Below are positions 1-6,630 of a DNA stretch of 9,316 nt, one piece after another. The notes under the pieces were generated by a model, which did not search any database, was not told where the DNA came from, and worked only from the letters and a program-made list of their open reading frames with translations. This stretch comes from UBA11164 sp034376725 (lineage in GTDB: Bacteria; Pseudomonadota; Gammaproteobacteria; Xanthomonadales; Xanthomonadaceae): contig JAXMJH010000063.1 of NCBI GenBank assembly GCA_034376725.1, positions 1 through 9,316 on the forward strand. Direction: 5' to 3'. Position 1 is the stretch's first letter, and the number at the start of each line of letters is the position of its first letter. The position numbers and the translations under genes are program-made.

Positions 1-7
1 GGGGTGC

Positions 8-71
8 CCTTTCTTTCGGTTACCTTTCTTTGGGCAAGCAAAGAAAGGTGACTCGGAGGCCCGAAGGGCCT
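8..71. repeat. Tandem-hairpin intergenic repeat
   Basis: A perfect 11-bp inverted repeat (ACCTTTCTTTG at 22-32, CAAAGAAAGGT at 39-49) flanks a 6-base loop and can extend outward by a wobble pair and two more pairs. It is followed at once by a second stem (AGGCCC at 57-62, GGGCCT at 66-71) with a 3-base loop. A further copy of CCTTTCTTT lies at 8-16, so the right arm of the first hairpin could pair with either copy. No T-run follows the first stem, so a simple intrinsic terminator is unlikely. The AAAGAAAG hairpin resembles dispersed intergenic repeats I recall from Xanthomonadales genomes. That likeness is from memory. The structure itself is directly visible. Confidence 0.7.
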
Positions 72-109
72 GCGAAAGCCCTGGCTCTTCATTGATCCTC
101 ATCGCCCGC

Positions 110-115
110 TAGAAT
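110..115 (+). promoter_or_regulatory. Possible -10 element for lemA
   Basis: TAGAAT matches the sigma70 -10 consensus at five of six positions and lies 25 bases before the lemA start, which would give a leader of about 20 bases. The best upstream -35 match is poor (TTCATT at 88-93, spacing 16). The call rests on position and the -10 match alone. Confidence 0.33.
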
Positions 116-140
116 CCAGGATCCACACAGGAAGCGCGCC

Positions 141-689
141 ATGAGCTATTTCTTGATTCCGGTGATCCTGTTGCTGCTTTGGACGGCATGGGTGTTCAAT
201 CGCCTGGTGCGGTTGCGCAATCTGGTGCGCACCGCGTGGAGCGATATCGACGTGCAACTCACCCGCCGTCATGACCTGGTGCCGCAACTGGTCGAGGCGG
301 TGCGCGGCTATGTCGGGCACGAGCGCGTGCTGCTGGAAAGTGTTGCCGCGCTGCGTGGCGAAGCGCTGGCCCAGCGCAGTCCGGCAGGGTTGGCGGGTGT
401 CGAGCAGGCGCTGGAGCAGGCGCTTTCGCGGTTGATCGCGTTGCGCGAGGCGTATCCGGATCTGAAGGCCAGCGAAAACTTCGTGCGGCTTCAGCGCGAT
501 CTCGTCGATGTCGAAGATCACCTTCAGTACGCTCGGCGCTTTTACAACGGCGCCGTGCGCGGCCTCAATGACGCGATCCAGCGGTTTCCGGATCTGATGC
601 TGGCGCGGCCGCTGGGTTTTGTCGAAGCCGAGTTCTTCGCAGCCGATTCCGACGCGCGCGCCGCGCCCGTAGTGGAGGGTTTGCGGTGA
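141..689 (+). CDS. lemA: LemA family protein
   Basis: This is a 182-residue LemA family protein, a usual length for the family. One N-terminal membrane segment (about residues 3-20) is followed by a helical domain. Family hallmarks are visible: RRHDLVPQLV (42-51), YPDLKASENF (105-114) and ARRFYNGAVRGLN (131-143). By family knowledge, LemA proteins have a short N-terminal anchor and a helix-bundle domain. Their biochemical role is unresolved, and they often sit beside DUF2207 or TPM-domain membrane proteins, as here. The ATG is supported by an AGGAAG ribosome site eight bases upstream (AGGA at 129-132). The stop overlaps the next gene's GTG start by four bases, so the two are probably translationally coupled. 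The C-terminal 20 residues are polar and probably disordered. Identification is firm; the cellular function is unknown. Confidence 0.95.
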   Translation: MSYFLIPVILLLLWTAWVFNRLVRLRNLVRTAWSDIDVQLTRRHDLVPQLVEAVRGYVGHERVLLESVAALRGEALAQRSPAGLAGVEQALEQALSRLIALREAYPDLKASENFVRLQRDLVDVEDHLQYARRFYNGAVRGLNDAIQRFPDLMLARPLGFVEAEFFAADSDARAAPVVEGLR

Positions 690-2443
690 GGCGGCTGGTC
701 GGATGGCTTGCGATCCCGGCCTTGCTGTGGGCCGGCCTGGCACTGGCCGAAGAGCGCATCCTCGACTATCGATCCGATATCGCGATCAGGCCCGATGGTG
801 CGCTGGACGTGGTGGAAACGATCACCGTGCGCGCCGAAGGGCGTTCGATCCGGCGCGGCATCTACCGCGATTTTCCGACCCGCTATCGGGATCGTCTCGG
901 CAATCGCGTCGTGGTCGGGTTCGAGCTGCTGGGCGTGGAGCGCAATGGCCGGCCGGAACCGCATTTCACCGAGCGCCGGGGCAACGGGGTACGCATCAAT
1001 ACCGGCAATGACGACCTGCTGCCGACGCCTGGTGAGTTCACCTACACCCTTCGCTACCGGACCACCCGCCAGCTCGGTTTCTTCGACGGTTTTGACGAAC
1101 TGTACTGGAACGTTACCGGGACCGGATGGGCTCTGACGATCGATTCGGTCGGCGCCACGGTCGCGCTCCCCCAAGCGGTGCCGCCGGACCAGCTGCGGCT
1201 GGATGGTTATACCGGTGTGCAGGGGGCCAGCGGTAGCGACTACCGGGTAGAAGTACGCGATGCCGGTGCCCGCGTAGAGTTTCAGACCACGCGCCCGCTG
1301 GCGGCGCGCGAAGGGTTGACGCTGGTGGTGGGTTTTCCCAAGGGGCTGGTGGCCGCGCCGACGTCGGGCGAACGGGCGGCCTCGTTTCTGCACGACAACC
1401 GCGGGGTGCTGATCGCCTTGATCGGCCTGGCGCTGCTGCTGGCGTTCTACGTGCTGCGCTGGCGCCGCTATGGCGTCGATCCACAGCCTGGCGCGATCTT
1501 CGCGCGCTATCAGCCGCCCGAGGGACACTCGCCGGCCGGTATCCGCTATCTGCGCAAGATGGCCTACGACGAGCGCTGCTTCGCCGCCGATGTGGTCGAC
1601 ATGGCGGTACGCGGTTATCTCACCATCGAACGGCTGGATCAGGATGGCTCCGAGCGTTGGCTGTTGCGCCGACGTCCGGACGGCGATCTGGCGCGACTCA
1701 CTGCGGCGCAGCAGATGCTGGCCGGTCGTCTGTTCGACGGCGCTCAGACGATTACCCTGACCGACCAGCAGGCAACGCGCGTCAGAATGAGTCGGGCCAG
1801 ACACATGAAGGCGCTGTCCAAGCGTTATCACCCGCGGTATTTTCTGGCCAACGGCGGCACCATCGCGATCGGCGTGCTGCTGTGGCTGGTGTCCGGCGGC
1901 GTGGCGTTTGCGGTCGCCCAGGGCGACGGGCTGGTGGCGATGATCGTCGTGCTCGGCGCGGGTTTCGTGGCGCACATCGTGTTCGGCTGGCTGATGAAGG
2001 CGCCGACGGAGGAGGGCCGAAGGCTGCTGGATGAGATCGAGGGGCTGCGGCTGTACCTGAGCGTGGCCGAGCGCGATGAACTTGCGCGACTGCCGGCGCC
2101 CAGCGCAGCGGGTCGTGACGGTTCCGGCGCCGAACCACCGCTCGACGCCGAGCGCTATCAGGCGTTGCTGCCCTATGCGCTGGCTCTGGATGTCGAGGAT
2201 GCCTGGACCGGCGTGTTCACTGCGGCGGTTGGCGCCGCTGCTGCGACTGCGACGGCAGCCAGCATCACCTGGTATCGCGGCGGTGGCTCGCTGAACAGCC
2301 TGGGCCAGCTAAGCAGCGCGCTGGGTTCAAGTCTCAGCCAGCAGATTGCCTCGGCCGCCACGCCGCCGGGCAGCAGCTCGGGTGGCGGCGGTGGCGGGTT
2401 TTCCGGTGGCGGCGGCGGTGGCGGTGGTGGCGGCGGACGTTGA
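686..2443 (+). CDS. DUF2207 domain membrane protein with polyglycine tail
   Basis: This 585-residue membrane protein of the DUF2207 family has no established biochemical function. In order it has a signal peptide (1-21, ending ALA), an extracytoplasmic beta-rich domain (about 22-235), a first membrane segment (239-257) followed by the basic RWRRYG, a cytoplasmic domain (about 260-385), two more membrane segments (about 388-410 and 417-437), a conserved C-terminal block and a glycine tail. The conserved block includes EEGRRLLDEIEGLRLYL (442-458) and YQALLPYALAL (491-501), typical of the family. The last 20 or so residues are almost all glycine, ending in arginine. Translation starts at GTG, which overlaps the lemA stop (GTGA). 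The ORF has no better in-frame start near the signal peptide. LemA-DUF2207 pairs are common, which suggests a joint envelope role. That role is inferred from linkage only. Confidence 0.92.
   Translation: MRRLVGWLAIPALLWAGLALAEERILDYRSDIAIRPDGALDVVETITVRAEGRSIRRGIYRDFPTRYRDRLGNRVVVGFELLGVERNGRPEPHFTERRGNGVRINTGNDDLLPTPGEFTYTLRYRTTRQLGFFDGFDELYWNVTGTGWALTIDSVGATVALPQAVPPDQLRLDGYTGVQGASGSDYRVEVRDAGARVEFQTTRPLAAREGLTLVVGFPKGLVAAPTSGERAASFLHDNRGVLIALIGLALLLAFYVLRWRRYGVDPQPGAIFARYQPPEGHSPAGIRYLRKMAYDERCFAADVVDMAVRGYLTIERLDQDGSERWLLRRRPDGDLARLTAAQQMLAGRLFDGAQTITLTDQQATRVRMSRARHMKALSKRYHPRYFLANGGTIAIGVLLWLVSGGVAFAVAQGDGLVAMIVVLGAGFVAHIVFGWLMKAPTEEGRRLLDEIEGLRLYLSVAERDELARLPAPSAAGRDGSGAEPPLDAERYQALLPYALALDVEDAWTGVFTAAVGAAAATATAASITWYRGGGSLNSLGQLSSALGSSLSQQIASAATPPGSSSGGGGGGFSGGGGGGGGGGGR
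2381..2437 (+). repeat. GGN-repeat tract coding the polyglycine tail
   Basis: This stretch is nearly all GGN codons, interrupted by a Phe-Ser pair, and encodes the glycine-rich end of the DUF2207 protein. Codon choice alternates between GGC and GGT, so it is not a pure homopolymer. Even so, it is repetitive enough to be prone to length change. Similar Gly-rich C-termini are frequent in DUF2207 and TPM-domain proteins. Confidence 0.8.
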
Positions 2444-2449
2444 GCCGGT

Positions 2450-3232
2450 TCAGCCGAAGGCGTAGGCGTCCAGCGCCAGGCTGCCAAACTGGTGCGACCG
2501 ATGCAGGCGCGTCGCCTTGGCATCCGGCCCTGCCGCGCCCAGCGCGACGAACAGCGGCATGAGATGTTCGACCGTAGGGTGGGCGCGGCGGGCGAAGGGC
2601 GCGTGGCGTTCCCAGTCGAGCAATCGGGCAGGGTCGCCGGCGATCAGAGCCTCGTCCATCCAGCGGGCGAAGCTGTCGGCCCAGGGCGTGAGCGGCGCCG
2701 TCTGGGCGTGCCAGTCGAGCTCGCCGAGATTGTGGACGAAGCCGCCCGAGCCGATCAGCAGGACATTTTCCGCTCGCAGCCCGGACAGGGCCCGACCCAG
2801 TGCATAGTGGCTCTGGGCATCGCCGCGCGGGTCGACCGACACCGGCACGACGGGAATGTCGGCCTCGGGATACATGCGGTGCAGCACCACCCAGACGCCG
2901 TGGTCGAGGCCGCGCAATGGGTCGATCCGACCGTCCAGACCGGCCTCATGCCACAGGCCGGTAATCCGCGCTGCCAGTTCTGGCGCGCCGGGCGCGGGGT
3001 AGCGCAGCTGGCTCAGTTCGGTTGGAAAGCCGCGAAAATCGTGCACGGTGTGCGGTTGTGGGGCGCCGCCGGCCGAAGGCACGGCCGAGGAGTAGTGTGC
3101 CGAGATCACAACGATGGCGCTCGGCCGGGGGAACTGGCCGCCCAGGCCGTCCAGAAACCGGCCGGCGGGCGAGTCTTCAAGCGCCAGCGTCGGAGCGCCG
3201 TGCGACAGAAACAGACTGGGAAGCGGTGCCAT
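2450..3232 (-). CDS. ygiD: DODA-type extradiol ring-cleavage dioxygenase
   Basis: This 260-residue member of the class III extradiol dioxygenase (LigB/DODA) family resembles E. coli YgiD and plant 4,5-DOPA dioxygenase. The family opens catecholic rings using a divalent metal, typically Fe(II); YgiD binds zinc in its crystal form. Visible motifs include SHGAP (H11), ISAHY (H46), GLDHGVW (H111), GSGGFVHNLG (H167, the likely catalytic base) and AHPTVEHLMPL (H218, H223). H11, H46 and one of the last pair are the expected metal ligands. An in-frame ATG lies 18 codons upstream, but the start at 3232 is preferred. It places SHGAP near the N-terminus as in relatives and has a GGAG site eight bases before it. 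There is no signal peptide, so the protein is cytoplasmic. The gene converges on the DUF2207 gene with six bases between stops. The true substrate cannot be read from the sequence, so the symbol denotes similarity only. Confidence 0.9.
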   Translation of the reverse strand: MAPLPSLFLSHGAPTLALEDSPAGRFLDGLGGQFPRPSAIVVISAHYSSAVPSAGGAPQPHTVHDFRGFPTELSQLRYPAPGAPELAARITGLWHEAGLDGRIDPLRGLDHGVWVVLHRMYPEADIPVVPVSVDPRGDAQSHYALGRALSGLRAENVLLIGSGGFVHNLGELDWHAQTAPLTPWADSFARWMDEALIAGDPARLLDWERHAPFARRAHPTVEHLMPLFVALGAAGPDAKATRLHRSHQFGSLALDAYAFG

Positions 3233-3252
3233 GATCGAAGCTCCAAGGGCAA

Positions 3253-3293
3253 GGGGCGGGGTCTGCGAACCTGCAACGGCCTGCAACCGCCCC
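3253..3293 (-). other. Inverted repeat in the yjgR-ygiD gap
   Basis: GGGGCGG (3253-3259) and CCGCCCC (3287-3293) form a perfect 7-bp GC-only inverted repeat around a 27-base loop. The loop contains the direct repeat CCTGCAAC twice (offset 11 bases). On the minus-strand transcript the stem would end about ten bases before the ygiD ribosome site. No U-run follows. It could be a weak attenuator, an mRNA-processing hairpin or chance in GC-rich DNA. Confidence 0.35.
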
Positions 3294-3325
3294 CGGCTGG
3301 CGACTGAGCTGGCAGCCGAGGCGGT

Positions 3326-4855
3326 TCAGCGACGCGAGCCCGACCCGCTGAGGCTGCCGAGAATGCCGCGCAGCAGTTGCCGGCCGAGCTGGTTGCCGAC
3401 CGTGCGCATGGCCGACTTGGCGGTCGCCTCGATCATGCCTTGCCGGCGGCCGGTGCCGAACAGCGTGTCCTTGAGCCAACTGCTTTGCTTCTCGCTGGCT
3501 GCGGGCTGGGCCGGCGTGCTTCGGGCTGCGGGCCTGCCGGCGCTCTCCGCGTCGGCGGCCGGACCAGCGCTGGCCGCCTGTTCGGCGCGTCGGGAAAGAA
3601 TCTCGTAGGCCGATTCACGGTTGAGCCCGGCATCGTATTTCGCGCCGACCGGGCTGCGGTTGCGCACCGTGGCGCGCTCCTCGTCGCTGATCGCGCCCAT
3701 CCGGCAGCGCGGCGCAGCCATCAGGGTGCGCTCGACCGGCATCGGCACACCCTTGTCCTGCAGGGTGGACACCAGCGCCTCGCCGACCGCGAGCTGGGTG
3801 ATGGCGTCGGCAGTCTTGAATGCCGGGTTGGCCACGAATGTTTCGGCCGCCACCCGGACGGCCTTCTGATCGCGCGGCGTGAAGGCGCGCAGCGCGTGCT
3901 GGATGCGATTGCCCAGTTGGCTCAGCACTTCCGAGGGCACGTCGTCGGGCTGCTGCGAGCAGAAGTACACGCCCACGCCCTTGGAACGGATCAGCCGCAC
4001 CACTTGCTCCACGCGCTGGCGCAGCGCCGGTGGGCAGTCGTCGAACAGCAGGTGCGCCTCATCGAAGATGAACACCAGCTTCGGCTGCGCCACATCGCCA
4101 AGCTCAGGCAGGTTTTCGAACAGTTCCGACAGCAGCCAGAGCAGAAAACTGGAATACAGCCGCGGGCTGAGGATCAGCTTTTCGGCGGCGAGGATATTGA
4201 TCACGCCGCGCCCGGACATGTCCTGGCGCATGAAATCCTCAAGCTGAAGCGCCGGCTCGCCGAAGAAATGCCCGCCGCCGGCCTGCTCCAGGCGAAGCAG
4301 CGAGCGCTGGATGGCCGACACCGACTGACTGCTGATCAACCCGTATTGCTTCGAAATGGTCTTGGCATTCTCCTGGGCAAGGCTCAGCAGCGCGCGCAGA
4401 TCGTCGAGGTCGAGCAGCAGCAGGCCTTCGTCATCGGCCAGTTTGAAAACCACTTCGAGAACGCCGGTCTGGGTGTCGTTGAGCTCCAGCACACGGGCCA
4501 GCAGGGTGGGGCCCATTTCCGAGACCGTGGTGCGCAGTGGGTGGCCCGACTGGCCGAACAGATCCCAGAAGATCACCGGATTGGCCTCCGGCCGCCAGTC
4601 GGCAACGCCCAGTGTGGCCAGTCGCCCGCGCAGACGCTCGCTTTCGGTGCCGGGCACGGCCAAGCCGGCGATATCACCTTTGACATCGGCGACGAACACC
4701 GGCGTTCCGATGCGCGAAAACGCCTCGGCCATCACCATCAGCGACACCGACTTGCCGGTGCCGGTGGCGCCAGCCACCAGTCCGTGCCGATTGCCGTAGC
4801 GCGGCAGCAGAGTCACGGGATGCTGGCCCATTCCCAGAAACAGCGGTTCGGACAT
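3326..4855 (-). CDS. yjgR: HerA-like ATPase, YjgR/DUF853 type
   Basis: This 509-residue protein belongs to the HerA/FtsK-like P-loop ATPases of the DUF853 (YjgR) group and has the length usual for that group. Walker A is GATGTGKS (29-36) and Walker B is VFIFDEAH (261-268). A polar sensor-like region FCSQQPDDVP (298-307) follows, then a conserved arginine stretch NRIQHALRAFTPRDQKA (316-332). A low-complexity Ala/Pro linker (about 425-455) leads to the C-terminal GRQLLRGILGSLSG (491-504), typical of YjgR. The frame stays open upstream to 5179. The ATG at 4855 is chosen because it matches the family N-terminus and has AGGA eight bases before it; the upstream residues look random. There is no membrane segment, so the protein is cytoplasmic. 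HerA relatives are hexameric DNA translocases, but YjgR's own role is unproven. There is no NurA nuclease gene or defence partner beside it. It may be cotranscribed with the dioxygenase gene 93 bases downstream. Confidence 0.93.
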   Translation of the reverse strand: MSEPLFLGMGQHPVTLLPRYGNRHGLVAGATGTGKSVSLMVMAEAFSRIGTPVFVADVKGDIAGLAVPGTESERLRGRLATLGVADWRPEANPVIFWDLFGQSGHPLRTTVSEMGPTLLARVLELNDTQTGVLEVVFKLADDEGLLLLDLDDLRALLSLAQENAKTISKQYGLISSQSVSAIQRSLLRLEQAGGGHFFGEPALQLEDFMRQDMSGRGVINILAAEKLILSPRLYSSFLLWLLSELFENLPELGDVAQPKLVFIFDEAHLLFDDCPPALRQRVEQVVRLIRSKGVGVYFCSQQPDDVPSEVLSQLGNRIQHALRAFTPRDQKAVRVAAETFVANPAFKTADAITQLAVGEALVSTLQDKGVPMPVERTLMAAPRCRMGAISDEERATVRNRSPVGAKYDAGLNRESAYEILSRRAEQAASAGPAADAESAGRPAARSTPAQPAASEKQSSWLKDTLFGTGRRQGMIEATAKSAMRTVGNQLGRQLLRGILGSLSGSGSRR

Positions 4856-5102
4856 GACGGGCTTCCTGGTGGCGATGTCGGGAATGGTAGCGTGTCGGCG
4901 GCCGCGACAGAGGCCTCGTCCGGGTGCTTTGCCGGTCTGTGGTCGGGGCCGCGCCGATCGCACAGGTAAAGTGGCGCTGTAGCCGAGCCGGCGCGCACGA
5001 AATTCGAGGCTGTTCAGGCATTCACTGCGATGCACTCGCTGCGATTGCCTATTGGCTTGCATCGGGCTAGGCTTCCGGCAGTTTCCCTTCGCGCCGAACA
5101 GG

Positions 5103-6566
5103 ATGCCCCAGGTTTTCAGATTGACTTGTTTGATTGCGGTCGCCGTGCTGACCGCTTGCACGACTGCCGGGCCGGACAAGGTGGCTGCCGATGCGCCGCA
5201 GTTGGACGCGCTGTATCAGAATCTCGACCGTGCGTCCCGCCAATATCAGGCGGCGCAGGCGCAGTTGGCTTCCGGCGATCTGGACGCCGGACGCGAGGCG
5301 ATGCGGCAGGCCTCGGCCGAGCTGCTTGAAGTGGCCGGCCGCTGTCAGCGGATCACCGGCTGCGATCTGGACCGGGTGTTGGGCAGCTACCATGCGCTGC
5401 TGTCGCAGCCCTCAGGCGTCTATGGCGAGGGCTATGCCGCCGAATTGCCCAGCGAGCCGGAAACCGCAGCCGCCGACTCGCCGGTGCTCGTCGACCTGCC
5501 CGACGCCGGGCGCAGCATCAATCTGCTCAACGGCCAGGACATGGCCGACATCATCGCGCTCAACGGTCCGGTCAAGGCGGCCCTGGTCGAGTGGCTGACC
5601 TGGATGCGGCCCAATCTGGTGACCGCGTGGGAGCAGTACCAGTACATGCGGCACCTGATGTGGCCGGAATACGAATCGGCCGGGCTGCCGGAGGCGCTGC
5701 TGTTCGGCATTCTCGCCAAGGAGTCGGGAGGTCGGGTGCATGCGGTTTCCCGCGCCGGCGCAGCCGGGCCGCTGCAGTTCATGCCGGCAACCGGGCTGCG
5801 CTACGGGCTGGGCCGGGTCGATGGCTTCGACACCCGATTCGATCCGCAGCGGGCAACGCGCGCCAACGTGCTGTATCTCAACGACCGCTTCGCCGAACTC
5901 AACCACAATCTGGAACTGGCGCTGGCGGCCTACAACGGCGGCGAGGGCCGGGTGGCCCGGCTTTACGCCAGCACGGGCGGAAAGTCGTTCTGGAGTCGCG
6001 ATGTGTTTTCGCGCTTGCCGCCAGAAACCCGGGATTACGTTCCCATGGTTCTGGCCGCAGCCTGGCTGTTTCTGCACCCGGAGGACTACGGGCTGGAATT
6101 TCCGTCGGTGAACACCGCGCCGGCGACGATCGTGCTGGAGAGGCCGATGTCGATCAACGAGCTGTCCATCTGCCTGGGCAATGCCGGCAGTCGCGACGGC
6201 TGGTTTCGCGTGCTGCGCAATCTGAATCCGCGCTGGGAGGCGCATACCGTGATCGCGGCGGGGACCGAGCTGGGCCTGCCGGCGCAACTGCTGCCGGATT
6301 ACCAGCTGAATTGCCGGGGCGCCGGAAGGTCTGCTCTGGCAGCCGATCTGGCGGCCGCGCGCAAGCCTTCGGAAACTGCGGTGGCAGCCAGCGCCAGCGC
6401 CAGCGCCGGCAGTTACACGGTCCAGCGCGGCGACACGCTGGCGGCCATTTCGCGGCGGCATGGCTGTGCCGGCGCGGTGGCGCTGGCGCGCGCCAACGGA
6501 ATTCAGGCGCCCAAGTTTCTGATCAAACCCGGACAGAAGCTCCAGCTGAGCGGTTGTCGGGGCTGA
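5103..6566 (+). CDS. mltD: MltD-like lytic transglycosylase lipoprotein with LysM domain
   Basis: This 487-residue periplasmic lipoprotein is predicted to cleave the MurNAc-GlcNAc bond of peptidoglycan. A signal peptide ends in the lipobox LTAC, with C19 lipidated; residue 20 is Thr, not Asp, so outer-membrane sorting is expected. The SLT domain (about 190-335) shows ILAKESGG with catalytic E207, then AGPLQFMPATG, LALAAYNGGEGRV (Y277) and the downstream LPPETRDYVP typical of the MltD subfamily. A linker region follows (about 340-405), then one LysM peptidoglycan-binding domain (about 437-482: YTVQRGDTLAAISRRHG, IKPGQKLQL). The frame opens upstream at a TTG (5052). ATG at 5103 gives the proper signal peptide, although its ribosome site is poor (AGG abuts the ATG). 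Cysteines at 81/87, 357/404 and 455/485 may form disulfides. The usual GLMQF or GLWQF is GPLQF here. The gene is divergent from yjgR and convergent with psd. The exact MltD orthology is likely, not certain. Confidence 0.9.
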   Translation: MPQVFRLTCLIAVAVLTACTTAGPDKVAADAPQLDALYQNLDRASRQYQAAQAQLASGDLDAGREAMRQASAELLEVAGRCQRITGCDLDRVLGSYHALLSQPSGVYGEGYAAELPSEPETAAADSPVLVDLPDAGRSINLLNGQDMADIIALNGPVKAALVEWLTWMRPNLVTAWEQYQYMRHLMWPEYESAGLPEALLFGILAKESGGRVHAVSRAGAAGPLQFMPATGLRYGLGRVDGFDTRFDPQRATRANVLYLNDRFAELNHNLELALAAYNGGEGRVARLYASTGGKSFWSRDVFSRLPPETRDYVPMVLAAAWLFLHPEDYGLEFPSVNTAPATIVLERPMSINELSICLGNAGSRDGWFRVLRNLNPRWEAHTVIAAGTELGLPAQLLPDYQLNCRGAGRSALAADLAAARKPSETAVAASASASAGSYTVQRGDTLAAISRRHGCAGAVALARANGIQAPKFLIKPGQKLQLSGCRG

Positions 6567-6579
6567 CCGGCGGCGGGCA

Positions 6580-6613
6580 GCGGCTGGCCGGGCCGTGCCA
6601 TGAATGCAGCCGC
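6580..6613. terminator. Weak inverted repeat between convergent mltD and psd
   Basis: GCGGCTG (6580-6586) and CAGCCGC (6607-6613) form a 7-bp perfect stem with a 20-base loop in the 64-base gap between two convergent genes. The place suits a shared terminator. However, the loop is long and there is no T-run on either side, so it does not fit a canonical intrinsic terminator. Confidence 0.22.
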
Positions 6614-6630
6614 GAGGGTACAGTCGTGCG

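Noticed and set aside
22..49. Intrinsic terminator of a gene to the left of the window
   Set aside because: The stem is strong, but no T-run follows it on the plus strand and a second hairpin comes directly after, which fits a repeat element better.
542..1975. 477-residue open frame antisense to lemA and the DUF2207 gene
   Set aside because: The composition is typical of a GC-rich shadow frame (His, Arg, Gln, Ala), and it overlaps two well-supported genes.
3326..4855. HerA-like ATPase as part of a NurA/HerA or SIR2-HerA defence system
   Set aside because: The protein is of the housekeeping YjgR/DUF853 type, and no nuclease, SIR2 or DUF4297 partner is adjacent. Its neighbours are a dioxygenase and a lytic transglycosylase.
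3377..4969. 530-residue open frame antisense to yjgR
   Set aside because: It is a shadow of a gene with intact Walker A and B motifs. The translation is His/Gln/Arg-rich with no recognisable domain.
5045..5073. Candidate mltD promoter TTGCCT - 17 bases - TAGGCT
   Set aside because: Spacing is ideal, but the hexamers match consensus at only four and three of six positions, too weak to annotate.
4856..5179. N-terminal extension of YjgR by 108 residues
   Set aside because: The extension resembles no domain, runs into the divergent mltD gene, and the ATG at 4855 has a good ribosome site and matches the family N-terminus.
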